Below, piece after piece: positions 1-7,304 of a stretch of DNA of 24,358 nucleotides; position 1 is the first letter of the stretch, and each line of letters opens with the position of its first letter. Under the pieces are notes generated by a model. That model was not told the DNA's origin, made no database searches, and worked only from the letters and a program-made list of their open reading frames with translations. Source of the stretch: an uncultured Kiritimatiellota bacterium (GTDB taxonomy: Bacteria; Verrucomicrobiota; Kiritimatiellia; RFP12; UBA1067); the NCBI GenBank assembly GCA_934654805.1, contig CAKUGW010000042.1, positions 1 to 24,358 on the forward strand, read 5' to 3'. The position numbers were made by a program, and so were the translations under genes.

Positions 1-97
1 TCCCGTAGATCTTGCCGTCGAACCAAACGATCGTGTCCGCGCTCAGCACGTGCGCCGCCGCCGCCAGTCCCGCCTCGTCTGCCGGAACGATCCTCAT
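1..97 (-). CDS. Unidentified protein, N-terminal 32 residues only
   Basis: The ATG at 97 lies 4 nt after the murA stop and is preceded by a good ribosome binding site (AGGAAAGGA), so this is the next gene of the same operon; it runs off the left edge of the window. The visible start MRIVPADEAG is followed by a segment ADTIVWFDGKIYG. That segment resembles the DTxV-x-x-DG core of Maf-type nucleotide pyrophosphatases. However, the SxSPRR start expected in Maf is missing, since this Met is only about 20 residues before the motif. A TsaC/Sua5-like start is the other idea, but the conserved T-[ED]-T-x-Y-G-L spacing does not fit. The function is left open. Confidence 0.55.
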   Translation of the reverse strand, partial: MRIVPADEAGLAAAAHVLSADTIVWFDGKIYG

Positions 98-101
98 TTC
101 G

Positions 102-1388
102 CTATCCTTTCCTTTCGATGTCCGCGCCGAGCGCGCCAAGCGCCTTCTCGACCGAGACGTAGCCGCGGTCGATCGACTCGGCGTTCAGGATCGTCGTCTC
201 GCCCTTCGCGCAGAGCGCGGCGATGACGAGCGCGATGCCCGCCCGGATGTCCGGTGACGTGACCGTGCCGCCCACGAGCGCCGACGGCCCCGTGACGACG
301 ACGCGGTGCGGGTCGCACGGCACGATCTTCGCGCCCATCTGCCGCAGGTGGTCGACGAAGTAGAGCCGCGACTCGAACATCTTCTCGAAGAAGAGGCACG
401 TGCCGCGCGCCTGCGTGGCGAGGACGATCAGGATCGACAGGAGGTCGGACGGGAACGCCGGCCACGTGCCGTCCGCGAGCGACGGGATCGCGTCGCCGAG
501 GTCGTACTTCATCCGCAGCCGCTTGCGCGGCACGTAGCGGAGCGTCCCCGCCGCCGCGTCGATCGTCCACGTCACGCCGAAGCGCGCGAACGGTCCGGCC
601 AGCACCTCGAACGGCGCGGGGTCGACGCCCGTCAGCGTCAGCTCGCCGCCCGTCACGGCCGCCGCGACGAGGTAGCTGCCGGCCTCGATGTAGTCGCAGC
701 CGACCGTCGCCGTGCATCCGTGCAGCGCCTCGACGCCCTCGACGACAAGCCGGTTCGTGCCAGCGCCAGCGACCTTCGCGCCCATCGCGTTGAGCATGTT
801 CGCGAGATCGACGATGTGCGGCTCGCACGCCGCGTTGCAGATCTCCGTGCGCCCCTTCGCGAGGACGGACGCCATCAGGATGTTCTCCGTCGCCGTCACG
901 GACGCCTCGTCGAGGAGGATGCGCGCGCCCTTCAGCGCGCCCTTCAGCGCAAGCGACTTCTTGCCGACGGACGCCCGGGCGCCGAGCGCCTTGAAGCCGG
1001 CGAAATGCGTGTCGAGGCGGCGGTGTCCGATCGCGTCGCCGCCGGGCGGCGGCAGCGAGGCGCGGCCGAGCCGCGCGAGGAGAGGCCCCGCGAAGAGGAA
1101 GCTCGTGCGGATCTTCGCCGCGAGCACGGGCGAGATCCGCGCCGACCGCAGCTTCGCCGCCGTGACCGTGACCGCGCCCGCCGCCGCGTCGCGCACGACC
1201 TGCGCGCCGAAGCTCCGCGCCACGTCAAGCATCCGCGCCACGTCGTCGATCGCGGGCAGGTTGCGGATCGTGACGGGCTCGGACGTCAGGAGCGCCGCCG
1301 CGACCATCGGCAGCGCCGCGTTCTTGTTGCCGGAGACGCGGTGCGTCCCGGAAACCGTCTTGCGACCGCGAATGACGAGGCGGCTCAT
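102..1388 (-). CDS. murA: UDP-N-acetylglucosamine 1-carboxyvinyltransferase (MurA), Asp-type active site
   Basis: MurA transfers enolpyruvate from PEP to UDP-GlcNAc in the cytoplasm, the first committed step of peptidoglycan synthesis. The 428 residues match the usual family length. The conserved Lys22 lies in SGNKNAALP near the start, and the inside-out alpha/beta repeats of the EPSP synthase fold are recognisable throughout. The mobile loop reads LPPPGGDAIGHRRLDTH (about residues 112-128), where most bacteria have PGGCxIGxRPVD. The residue equivalent to E. coli Cys115 is therefore Asp118 (codon GAC at 1037-1035). Asp at this place is known in Mycobacterium and Chlamydia MurA and makes the enzyme insensitive to fosfomycin. 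The start overlaps the upstream ktrA-like stop by 4 nt (ATGA), indicating translational coupling within the operon that begins at about 5.2 kb. Confidence 0.97.
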   Translation of the reverse strand: MSRLVIRGRKTVSGTHRVSGNKNAALPMVAAALLTSEPVTIRNLPAIDDVARMLDVARSFGAQVVRDAAAGAVTVTAAKLRSARISPVLAAKIRTSFLFAGPLLARLGRASLPPPGGDAIGHRRLDTHFAGFKALGARASVGKKSLALKGALKGARILLDEASVTATENILMASVLAKGRTEICNAACEPHIVDLANMLNAMGAKVAGAGTNRLVVEGVEALHGCTATVGCDYIEAGSYLVAAAVTGGELTLTGVDPAPFEVLAGPFARFGVTWTIDAAAGTLRYVPRKRLRMKYDLGDAIPSLADGTWPAFPSDLLSILIVLATQARGTCLFFEKMFESRLYFVDHLRQMGAKIVPCDPHRVVVTGPSALVGGTVTSPDIRAGIALVIAALCAKGETTILNAESIDRGYVSVEKALGALGADIERKG

Positions 1389-2047
1389 CGGCTGGACAGC
1401 TCGTCGAGCTTCTTCGTCTCGCCGAAGACGATGAGGCGGTCGCCGGACTCGAGCACGTCGTCCGCCTGCGGGAAGATGACCTTGCGAGGCCTCTGCGGGT
1501 CGGGGTCCGCGCGGCGGATGCAGAGCACCGTCACGCCCGTCCGGCGGCGGAGGTCCGCCTCGGCGAGCGTCTGGCCGCGCACGCCGTCCGGCACGTCGAT
1601 CTCCGCGATCGAGTAGCCCTCGGAGACCTCCAGGAAATCGATGACGTCATGGTTCGCGAGGACGCGCGCGAGGCGGTGCGCCGAGTCGCGGTCGGGATAG
1701 ACGACCGAGTCCGCGCCGATGCGGCGCAGGATCTTGCCGTGCAGTTCGCTCGTCGCCTTCGAGACGACGTTCGGCACGCCGAGCTCCTTGCAGTTCGCCG
1801 TCGCCATCATCGACGCCTCCATGTTCGAGCCGATCGCGACGACGACGACGTCGCACTCGCCGAAGCCCGCCTCCTCCAGGACGCGCGGCTGGGTCGCGTC
1901 GCCCTGGAGGGCCGTCGCGAACTCGTTCGCCTGCTGCATCGCGGGACGGTTCCGGTCGATGAGGATCACCTCCGCGCCCGCGTTCGAGAGCGATTCCGCG
2001 AGCGACATGCCGAAGCGCCCCGCGCCGATGATGCCAATTCTCTTCAT
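1385..2047 (-). CDS. Potassium-channel regulatory subunit, KtrA/TrkA family (RCK_N + RCK_C)
   Basis: This 220-residue cytoplasmic protein has one Rossmann-type RCK_N domain (residues 1 to about 125; nucleotide loop GAGRFG at 8-13, acidic residue Asp33 at the end of strand 2) and one RCK_C domain (about 135-217). That is the KtrA architecture rather than the duplicated TrkA of E. coli. Such subunits bind ATP/ADP or NAD(H) and gate a membrane K+ translocator (KtrB/TrkH type). No translocator gene is in the window, so the partner is elsewhere. The ATG overlaps the lspA stop by 4 nt and its own stop overlaps the murA start by 4 nt. A TGGTATAAT extended -10 ends 7 nt before the ATG, so a second, leaderless transcript may begin exactly here. 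Confidence 0.9.
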   Translation of the reverse strand: MKRIGIIGAGRFGMSLAESLSNAGAEVILIDRNRPAMQQANEFATALQGDATQPRVLEEAGFGECDVVVVAIGSNMEASMMATANCKELGVPNVVSKATSELHGKILRRIGADSVVYPDRDSAHRLARVLANHDVIDFLEVSEGYSIAEIDVPDGVRGQTLAEADLRRRTGVTVLCIRRADPDPQRPRKVIFPQADDVLESGDRLIVFGETKKLDELSSR

Positions 2048-2541
2048 GCGGACATTATACCATCTCTGCGCGCGTCAGGCGCAGGGGCCCGCAGCGAGGC
2101 GAGCAGAAGCAGCCCGACGGACACGCAGATGAACGTGTCCGCCACGTTGAAGCACGGGAAGTGGCTCGCCTTCCAGTGGAAGTCGAACATGTCGATCACG
2201 TAGCCGCGGAAGACGCGGTCGACGAGGTTGCCGACGACGCCCGCGTAGAGAAGCGGCTCCGCCACGGCGCCCAGCCGCGAGCCGGGCAGCCCGAAGACGC
2301 TCCGCCGCTTCCAGACGAGGAAGGCGAGCGCCACGACGCCGAAGGCCGCCAGCGGCCAGACATGGCCCTGCAGAAGCCCCCAGGCGCAGCCCCGGTTCTC
2401 GACGTAGGCGAGGTTGAAGAGCCCCGGAATGACGGGGATCGCCGCCGCCCCCCTGAGGAAGCCGACGGCGAGTTCCTTGACGACCGCATCGACGAGCACG
2501 AGGTGCGCGGCGACGGCAAGCGCGATCAGCGCACGCTTCAC
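2044..2541 (-). CDS. lspA: Lipoprotein signal peptidase (signal peptidase II)
   Basis: LspA is the inner-membrane aspartic protease that removes signal peptides from lipidated prolipoproteins. I chose the GTG at 2541, which overlaps the dksA-like stop as GTGA and gives a 165-residue protein starting MKRALIALAV, the normal family length. An upstream ATG at 2571 would overlap the previous gene by 34 nt and add a charged, non-membrane tail. Four hydrophobic segments are visible (about residues 5-25, 55-76, 92-105 and 135-150). The signature blocks are ENRGCAWGL (49-57), GNLVDRVFRGYVIDMFDF (104-121) and FNVADTFIC (131-139); the catalytic Asp pair should be Asp117 and Asp135. It is embedded in a run of coupled genes, with 4-nt overlaps at both ends. 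Confidence 0.95.
   Translation of the reverse strand: MKRALIALAVAAHLVLVDAVVKELAVGFLRGAAAIPVIPGLFNLAYVENRGCAWGLLQGHVWPLAAFGVVALAFLVWKRRSVFGLPGSRLGAVAEPLLYAGVVGNLVDRVFRGYVIDMFDFHWKASHFPCFNVADTFICVSVGLLLLASLRAPAPDARRDGIMSA
2054..2062 (-). promoter_or_regulatory. Candidate internal extended -10 promoter, leaderless ktrA-like mRNA
   Basis: On the minus strand TG-G-TATAAT (TATAAT at 2059-2054) lies inside the last codons of lspA. Counting the final T as -7 puts +1 at 2047, the A of the ktrA-like ATG. No convincing -35 is visible. The same ATGGTATAAT string heads two other transcription units in this window (5249 and 17907), which argues against chance, but it also encodes part of lspA (D-G-I-M), so the case rests on position. 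Confidence 0.45.
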
Positions 2542-3149
2542 TTCGCGCCGCGCTCCATCTCGCTCTGGCACTCCATGCAGGTCAGCACGAACGGCTGGTT
2601 CAGGAGGCGCGGCTTGCGGATGAGCTGGCCGCAGACCGTGCAGACGCCGTACGTGCCGTCGTCGATGCGGTGCAGGGCCTCGTCGATCTGCTGGATCGTG
2701 CGGTTGATGTTGCCCATCTGGCCGAGCGCCTGCAGGCGCAGCGTCTGCGCCGTGCCGTCGCCGCCGTCGGCCTCGTGGTCCTCGGACTCGTTGAAGCCCG
2801 TCGCCTTCATCGCGTCCACGCCGGCCATTGCCTTGGCGCGCGCGTCAAGGAGGCGCTTGCGGAAGTCCTTCAGGTCGCCTTCGGGGAACTTCTCCGACGG
2901 CTCGCCGCGCGTCCGCGACGTCGGACGGCGCGAGAGGCGGATGCCGTCATCCACCTGCTCCTGCTCGGCCTTCGCGGCCGACTGCTTCATCTCCTCGGCG
3001 ATGGACGCGCCAAACGCGACGGCCTTCGCCGTGTCGATCGGCGTGTACTCCTCAAAGGCCGCCGCCGCCTTGACCGCCGCCGACGGGCGCCGGATGATGC
3101 GCGGCGGAACGCGCTTGACCTCGTTCTTCTCGACAGTTTCGCTGCTCAT
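2538..3149 (-). CDS. DksA/TraR-family C4 zinc-finger protein
   Basis: This 203-residue protein has a DksA/TraR C4 zinc finger at its C-terminus: Cys170 and Cys173 (CTVC), a 17-residue gap, then Cys191 and Cys194 (CMEC). The helical coiled-coil region that reaches into the RNA polymerase secondary channel covers about residues 92-165. The first 90 residues are Ala-, Lys- and Arg-rich, look disordered, and are longer than in E. coli DksA (151 residues in all). The DxxDxA tip motif that DksA uses with ppGpp is not clearly present; GDLKDFRKRLLDARAKAMAG and DHEADGG are the nearest stretches, so it may act differently. It sits 22 nt after the long greA gene, with an AAAGGAG ribosome binding site, and is coupled to lspA. 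Both it and the GreA-like protein should target the polymerase secondary channel. Confidence 0.88.
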   Translation of the reverse strand: MSSETVEKNEVKRVPPRIIRRPSAAVKAAAAFEEYTPIDTAKAVAFGASIAEEMKQSAAKAEQEQVDDGIRLSRRPTSRTRGEPSEKFPEGDLKDFRKRLLDARAKAMAGVDAMKATGFNESEDHEADGGDGTAQTLRLQALGQMGNINRTIQQIDEALHRIDDGTYGVCTVCGQLIRKPRLLNQPFVLTCMECQSEMERGAK

Positions 3150-3171
3150 GGCTTTCTCCTTTCGCGGGGGT

Positions 3172-5208
3172 TCAGATCTGGATGCCGTCCGGGAGCTTCA
3201 TCCACGCGCGGATCTCGTCCGTCAGCGGCAGGATCTCCTTCACGGTCGCAAAGGCGACGTCGCCGTTCTCGTCGGGCAGCTCGAAGTTGTCGCCGGGCTT
3301 CTTGCCCATGAGGTTCTGCGCGACGCGCGTCTTCGAGGAGAGGATGCCCCTTTCGAGGTCGTTGTCCCACTCGCCGAGGATCGTCCACGTCTTCTCGCCG
3401 GCCTTCGTCTCGCAGACGACGGTCACGCCCGGCATCACCTCGTCGGTCGTCGCGTCGGCGAAGTCGCCGGGCTTGACGGCCTCCAGGTCGGCCTGCATGA
3501 GCGTCTGCTTCTGCATGAGCGCGCGCTGCTCGTCCTTCGCGTACTGGTATTCGGCGTTCTCCGAGAGGTCGCCGTAGCTCTTCGCGAACTCGATGCGCCT
3601 GACGTTCGCCGGCATCTCCTCGTTGATGAGCTTGAGGTACTCGGCCTTCTTGAGCCCGAAGCTGCGGAAGGACGTGACGCGCGCGTACTCCCTCTTCTTC
3701 TCGACCTTGACGAGGTGCGCCTCGAGGGCCGGCACGATCTTCGTCATGCGCACGACCGTCGCGTGGTGCGTCGAGGGATCCCACGCGATCGAGGCCTGGA
3801 AGCGCTCGAAGAAGAGCGCCTGCTCGGCCGGCGTCAGCCAGCCGAAGATCTTCTTGAGCCAGTCGACGTTCGCGAAGAGGCGGCGCACGAGGTTCTGCAT
3901 CCGCAGCGTCTCGCCGCTCTGCCGCCCCTCGCCGAGGGCGATCGCGTGCGTGAGGAGCGTGATGAGCGGCGGCAGCTCGGCCCATTCCCGGAACTGCTCG
4001 TACTTGCCGACGAGCAGCGTCGTCAGCGTCGCGGGCGCCTTCGGCTGCCTCATGAAGTCGCCGATCGCCTTGCGGCACGCCGCGTCCTGCCCGAACTGGC
4101 CGACGATCTCGCCGACCGCCGTGAAGCAGAGGTCGGGAATCGCCGCGACGAGATTCGCCTTCGCCGCGTCGTCGCAGCCGAGGAACGCGACCATCGCGCC
4201 GACTTCGCGCGCCGGCAGCGCGGCCGCCGCCTTGACGAAGCGCTTGCGCTCCCAGAGGTAGGCGCGCATCTCCGCCGCCGGCGGGTTCGCGAAGCCGAGC
4301 GACACGATCTTGCACGCGAGGCGCGCGTAAAGCGCGTCGTCGACCTTGCGCGCGGCCGTCGCGGCGAACGCGAGACGCTCGCCGACCTTCGCCTTCGTCT
4401 CCTCGTCGGCGACCTTGAACTTGCCCTGCGCGACGTATTCGGCCACCGCCGCGAGGATCCGCTTCGGGTCCGTCTCGTGCGCGAAGCCGGTGAGCCAGCT
4501 GTCGCCGTAGTCCTCCGCCGCCGCGCGGAGCTGGATGGGCTCGGTCTTCTTCGCGGGAACGGCGACGCACTTGTCGGCCTTGAGCTGCCCGCGCGCCGAG
4601 TCCCAGAACTTCTTCCAGTTCACCGCCTTCACGAACCCGTTCTTCACGCAGTAGTCCTCCAGGCGGACGAGCGTCATCGCCGAGCCGTTCGAGCGCAGGA
4701 CCGCCTTGACGAACTCGCCCGGCTTCTCCTTCAGCAGCGCCTCGAAGTCGGCCGGCGCCGTCTCGCGCAGGACGAGGATGTGGTCCTTCGGCGCGACCGT
4801 CAGCATGTCGCAGGCCGCCGCATACGTGAACTGGTGGCCCTTCTTCGTCTTGAAGTCGACCGTGATGCGCCTGTAGAAGTAGTCGATCTTCCTGACCGTG
4901 CCGAGACCCCACGTCTCGTTCAGCACCTTGACGCCCGCCGCGCCGGGGATGTTCGCGTTGAACGCGACGAGCTTCTCGAGCCGCATCAGCGACTCGGCGA
5001 GCGGATGCGCCCCGAACTCGACGCCGTCGATGAAAGAAAGAAGAAGACGATCGCCCGTCGTCTTCTTCAGGGCGTCCTTGACGCCGGCCGGCTGAACCTT
5101 CTTCGCGAGCTCCGCCTGGTTTTCCCGCACGAGCCTGAACGCGCCCTCGAAATCCTTTTTCTCGGCGCATTCGCCCAGCTGTGTCACAATCGCTTCCGTC
5201 TCGGCCAT
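3172..5208 (-). CDS. greA: GreA-type transcript cleavage factor with a very long N-terminal extension
   Basis: The last 160 of 678 residues are a complete GreA. An N-terminal coiled coil at about 515-590 carries the acidic tip GDLSENAEY (starting at 546; Asp547 and Glu550 match E. coli Asp41 and Glu44, which hold the second Mg2+ for transcript cleavage). It is followed by the FKBP-like C-terminal domain at about 590-665. The first 510 or so residues are mostly helical. They include, at about 93-140, a small beta domain (TWGLGTVRKIDY through TVDFKTKKGHQFTY) resembling CarD/Tudor-like SH3 folds. Long GreA proteins of this plan occur in Chlamydia and other PVC bacteria; E. coli GreA is 158 residues. 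The ATG at 5208 is chosen because AAGGAAGG precedes it and the promoter at 5249 lies upstream; an in-frame ATG at 5346 lies before that promoter. First gene of the operon running to the left edge. Confidence 0.92.
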   Translation of the reverse strand: MAETEAIVTQLGECAEKKDFEGAFRLVRENQAELAKKVQPAGVKDALKKTTGDRLLLSFIDGVEFGAHPLAESLMRLEKLVAFNANIPGAAGVKVLNETWGLGTVRKIDYFYRRITVDFKTKKGHQFTYAAACDMLTVAPKDHILVLRETAPADFEALLKEKPGEFVKAVLRSNGSAMTLVRLEDYCVKNGFVKAVNWKKFWDSARGQLKADKCVAVPAKKTEPIQLRAAAEDYGDSWLTGFAHETDPKRILAAVAEYVAQGKFKVADEETKAKVGERLAFAATAARKVDDALYARLACKIVSLGFANPPAAEMRAYLWERKRFVKAAAALPAREVGAMVAFLGCDDAAKANLVAAIPDLCFTAVGEIVGQFGQDAACRKAIGDFMRQPKAPATLTTLLVGKYEQFREWAELPPLITLLTHAIALGEGRQSGETLRMQNLVRRLFANVDWLKKIFGWLTPAEQALFFERFQASIAWDPSTHHATVVRMTKIVPALEAHLVKVEKKREYARVTSFRSFGLKKAEYLKLINEEMPANVRRIEFAKSYGDLSENAEYQYAKDEQRALMQKQTLMQADLEAVKPGDFADATTDEVMPGVTVVCETKAGEKTWTILGEWDNDLERGILSSKTRVAQNLMGKKPGDNFELPDENGDVAFATVKEILPLTDEIRAWMKLPDGIQI

Positions 5209-5248
5209 CTTTACCTTCCTTACTTGAAGAAATTCAAAAACGGCGGAG

Positions 5249-5257
5249 ATTATACCA
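5249..5257 (-). promoter_or_regulatory. Extended -10 promoter of the greA-dksA-lspA-ktrA-murA operon
   Basis: The minus strand reads TTATGGTATAAT, with TATAAT at 5254-5249 and the TGG extension at 5257-5255. Predicted +1 is about 5242, giving a 34-nt leader that contains the ribosome binding site of the long greA gene. No good -35 is seen, as expected for an extended -10 promoter. It is divergent from the plus-strand promoter at 5306-5335. Confidence 0.7.
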
Positions 5258-5305
5258 TAATCGCCGCGCGAGGAATAGAGGGCCATTTGGATGGGCTTGG
5301 CCGAT

Positions 5306-5335
5306 TTGACCGACGGACACGAAAAATCGTATAAT
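5306..5335 (+). promoter_or_regulatory. Sigma-70-type promoter for the 644-residue protein
   Basis: TTGACC (5306-5311) and TATAAT (5330-5335) are separated by 18 bp. Predicted +1 is about 5342, 28 nt before the ATG at 5370. An AAAGGA ribosome binding site lies at 5352-5357. It is the best -35/-10 pair in the window and the only evident plus-strand promoter. Confidence 0.8.
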
Positions 5336-5369
5336 TCCCGTCTCATTTTCGAAAGGAACGCAACAGACC

Positions 5370-7304
5370 ATGAAAATCATCGGGGACAAGATCTTCGCCA
5401 GGGACGCCGAGGGGCGGCTGCTGAGCCGCATCGGCACGCTTTTCTTCCGCACGCCCGGGCTCGTCACGAAACGGGGCATCCACGCGATGCAGCGCATCAT
5501 GTGGCTGGAGGAGCTCGCGAAGGAGAGGCCCCTCACGCCGTCCGAGGAGGAGGCGGAGATCGCCGAGTCCGTCGATCTCATCTTCACCGACGACCAGGTC
5601 CTGATCCGCCCGAACCCAGACCGCATGGACCTCGCGTTCCGCGCCGACGAGGTGCTCCAGACGATGGTCGCCAAGCGGTCGATCCGTTTTCTCAACACGT
5701 CGTCCGCCAAGGTGCGCACCGCCCTGCGCGCGCGCGGCGAGAACTGGCGCATGGCGCGCCAGCCGATCTCGCAGGACGACATGGCCGCCCTGATCGAGCA
5801 CGCGAAGGTCGCGATCGGCGAGCGCCCGATCTACTACTACAACCCCGCGACCGGCACGCGCTTCGTCACCGCCGGCGCCTACGCCGAAATCAAGGGGATG
5901 CCCCCGGCCGACTTCCGCCGGCAGGTCGTCGAGATCGTCACCGGGCTGAACAAGCGCAACCGCACGGGGCATCCCGAGATCGACCTCTTCCCCGCCGCGA
6001 CGCCGATCGAGGTCAAGCGCGCGTTCCGCGACCTCAAGGTCGCCGAGCTGGGCGACGCGGAGCTGAAGTCCGCCTGCGACCGGATCGCCCTCGACTGGCG
6101 CATGGCCCTGCCGCCGGAGCTGCGCGACGAGTCCGTCGCCAACTTCGACTGGCGCAACGCGATGTGCCACGCGCTCACGGCCGGCCCCAACGAGACGACC
6201 GCCGAGGAGCAGGAGCTCGTCGCCGGCATCTCGCCCGAGTTCTACCGCCAGATCGAGTGGCTGCCCGGCGCGCGCATCGCGGACGGCGAAGTCATCTTCG
6301 ACCCGATCTACAACGAGGCCGCGCGCACGCAGGACCCGGAGCTGCTCGCGCTCTGCGACATGCGCGTCAAGAGCCTCCTCTTCAACACGACGCGGCTCTT
6401 CGGGCGCATCCGCTACATCAACGTCGGGCGCATCGCCGCCTCGCTCGCGCGCCGCCCCATCGCCGGCGACCGGCGCGGCCACCTCTACATCATGCAGTAC
6501 GAGGAGGAGGGCGAGGCCGAGCCGACGGTGATGATGATCCGCCTCCAGAAGTGGGGCGTCGCCGAACACCTCGACGAGGGCAAGAGCCTGCTCCAGTCGA
6601 TCCTGGAGGCCGACGAGTACTCGGACTTCATCCTCGACCGCCGGCTCATGTGCCTCCAGCTCGGCATGAACCTGCCGCGCCACATCGGCTACGGGCACTT
6701 CGCCGAGAAGTACCGCGGCAGCAACCAGTACAACGGCGTGTCGGTGCGCTCGGCCTATTTCGTGCGCAGCTACGTGCACGGGATCGCGTCGGACAAGGTG
6801 CCGCTCGCGAAGTACCGCAACCCCGCCTGGGCGCAGAAGTTCGCGTTCCTGATGGGCCGCGCGGCCGCCATCGACCTCGTCGTCGGCCGCCGCAACTCGA
6901 TCACGAAGGAACTGCTCTTCGACCAGAACTACGAGGTCGTGACGACGGGCGAGGACGGGATGCCCGCCGAGATCCGCATCACCGACCACGCCGGCAGCTT
7001 CGTCGACTACGAGCGGCCGCTCGCGGACTTCGCCTCCGAGTACGCCGCCTTCGCGACGCGGCGCGCGAAATACGTGACGGAGTACCCGACGTTCGTCGCC
7101 GCCTACGTGGAGGGCTTCCGCCGGCACCTCGCCGAGACTCAGGCCGCCTACCGCGCGCGCCGCCGCGCGTTCGACCACCTCTTCTCCGACCGCCCCTACG
7201 ACACGAACGGCTCCGGCGCCTACCGCTGGGCGTGCGCGCTCCGCCGCCTCGACGCCTGCGACCCCGACGCGCTCGCGGCGCAGCTCAAGGCCGCGATCGC
7301 CTGA
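5370..7304 (+). CDS. Unrecognised 644-residue soluble protein, possibly kinase-fold
   Basis: I do not recognise the family. The protein is highly charged, with no signal peptide and no membrane segment, so it is probably cytoplasmic. It is certainly expressed-looking: strong promoter, AAAGGA ribosome binding site, and GC-biased codon use like its neighbours. Around residues 370-580 a pattern faintly like protein-kinase/actin-fragmin-kinase folds can be read: VMMIRLQKWG (possible strand with Lys), a helix with LEADEYSDFILDRR (possible Glu), then DLVVGRRNSITKELLFDQNYEVV followed by ITDHAGSF (possible metal-binding Asn and Asp). This is only a motif impression. It is the sole plus-strand gene and stands alone between two minus-strand operons; its last 20 nt overlap the end of the comEC-like gene tail to tail, with no terminator visible between them. 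Confidence 0.85.
   Translation: MKIIGDKIFARDAEGRLLSRIGTLFFRTPGLVTKRGIHAMQRIMWLEELAKERPLTPSEEEAEIAESVDLIFTDDQVLIRPNPDRMDLAFRADEVLQTMVAKRSIRFLNTSSAKVRTALRARGENWRMARQPISQDDMAALIEHAKVAIGERPIYYYNPATGTRFVTAGAYAEIKGMPPADFRRQVVEIVTGLNKRNRTGHPEIDLFPAATPIEVKRAFRDLKVAELGDAELKSACDRIALDWRMALPPELRDESVANFDWRNAMCHALTAGPNETTAEEQELVAGISPEFYRQIEWLPGARIADGEVIFDPIYNEAARTQDPELLALCDMRVKSLLFNTTRLFGRIRYINVGRIAASLARRPIAGDRRGHLYIMQYEEEGEAEPTVMMIRLQKWGVAEHLDEGKSLLQSILEADEYSDFILDRRLMCLQLGMNLPRHIGYGHFAEKYRGSNQYNGVSVRSAYFVRSYVHGIASDKVPLAKYRNPAWAQKFAFLMGRAAAIDLVVGRRNSITKELLFDQNYEVVTTGEDGMPAEIRITDHAGSFVDYERPLADFASEYAAFATRRAKYVTEYPTFVAAYVEGFRRHLAETQAAYRARRRAFDHLFSDRPYDTNGSGAYRWACALRRLDACDPDALAAQLKAAIA

Noticed and set aside
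1..97. Naming the left-edge gene maf or tsaC
   Set aside because: Each fits only part of the 32 visible residues; the Maf N-terminal motif is absent and the TsaC T-x-T-x-Y-G spacing is wrong.
2542..2571. Starting LspA at the ATG at 2571
   Set aside because: It would overlap the dksA-like gene by 34 nt and place charged residues before the first membrane helix; the GTGA overlap at 2541 fits the coupling seen throughout this operon.
2161..5334. Plus-strand ORF of 1057 codons opposite lspA, dksA and greA
   Set aside because: Its translation is a run of Arg, Glu, Leu and Asp without domains, which is the typical mirror of GC-rich genes; the opposite strand carries three clearly recognised genes.
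5208..5346. Extending the long GreA to an ATG at 5346
   Set aside because: The promoter element at 5249-5257 and the AAGGAAGG site favour the start at 5208; the added residues lie upstream of the predicted transcription start.
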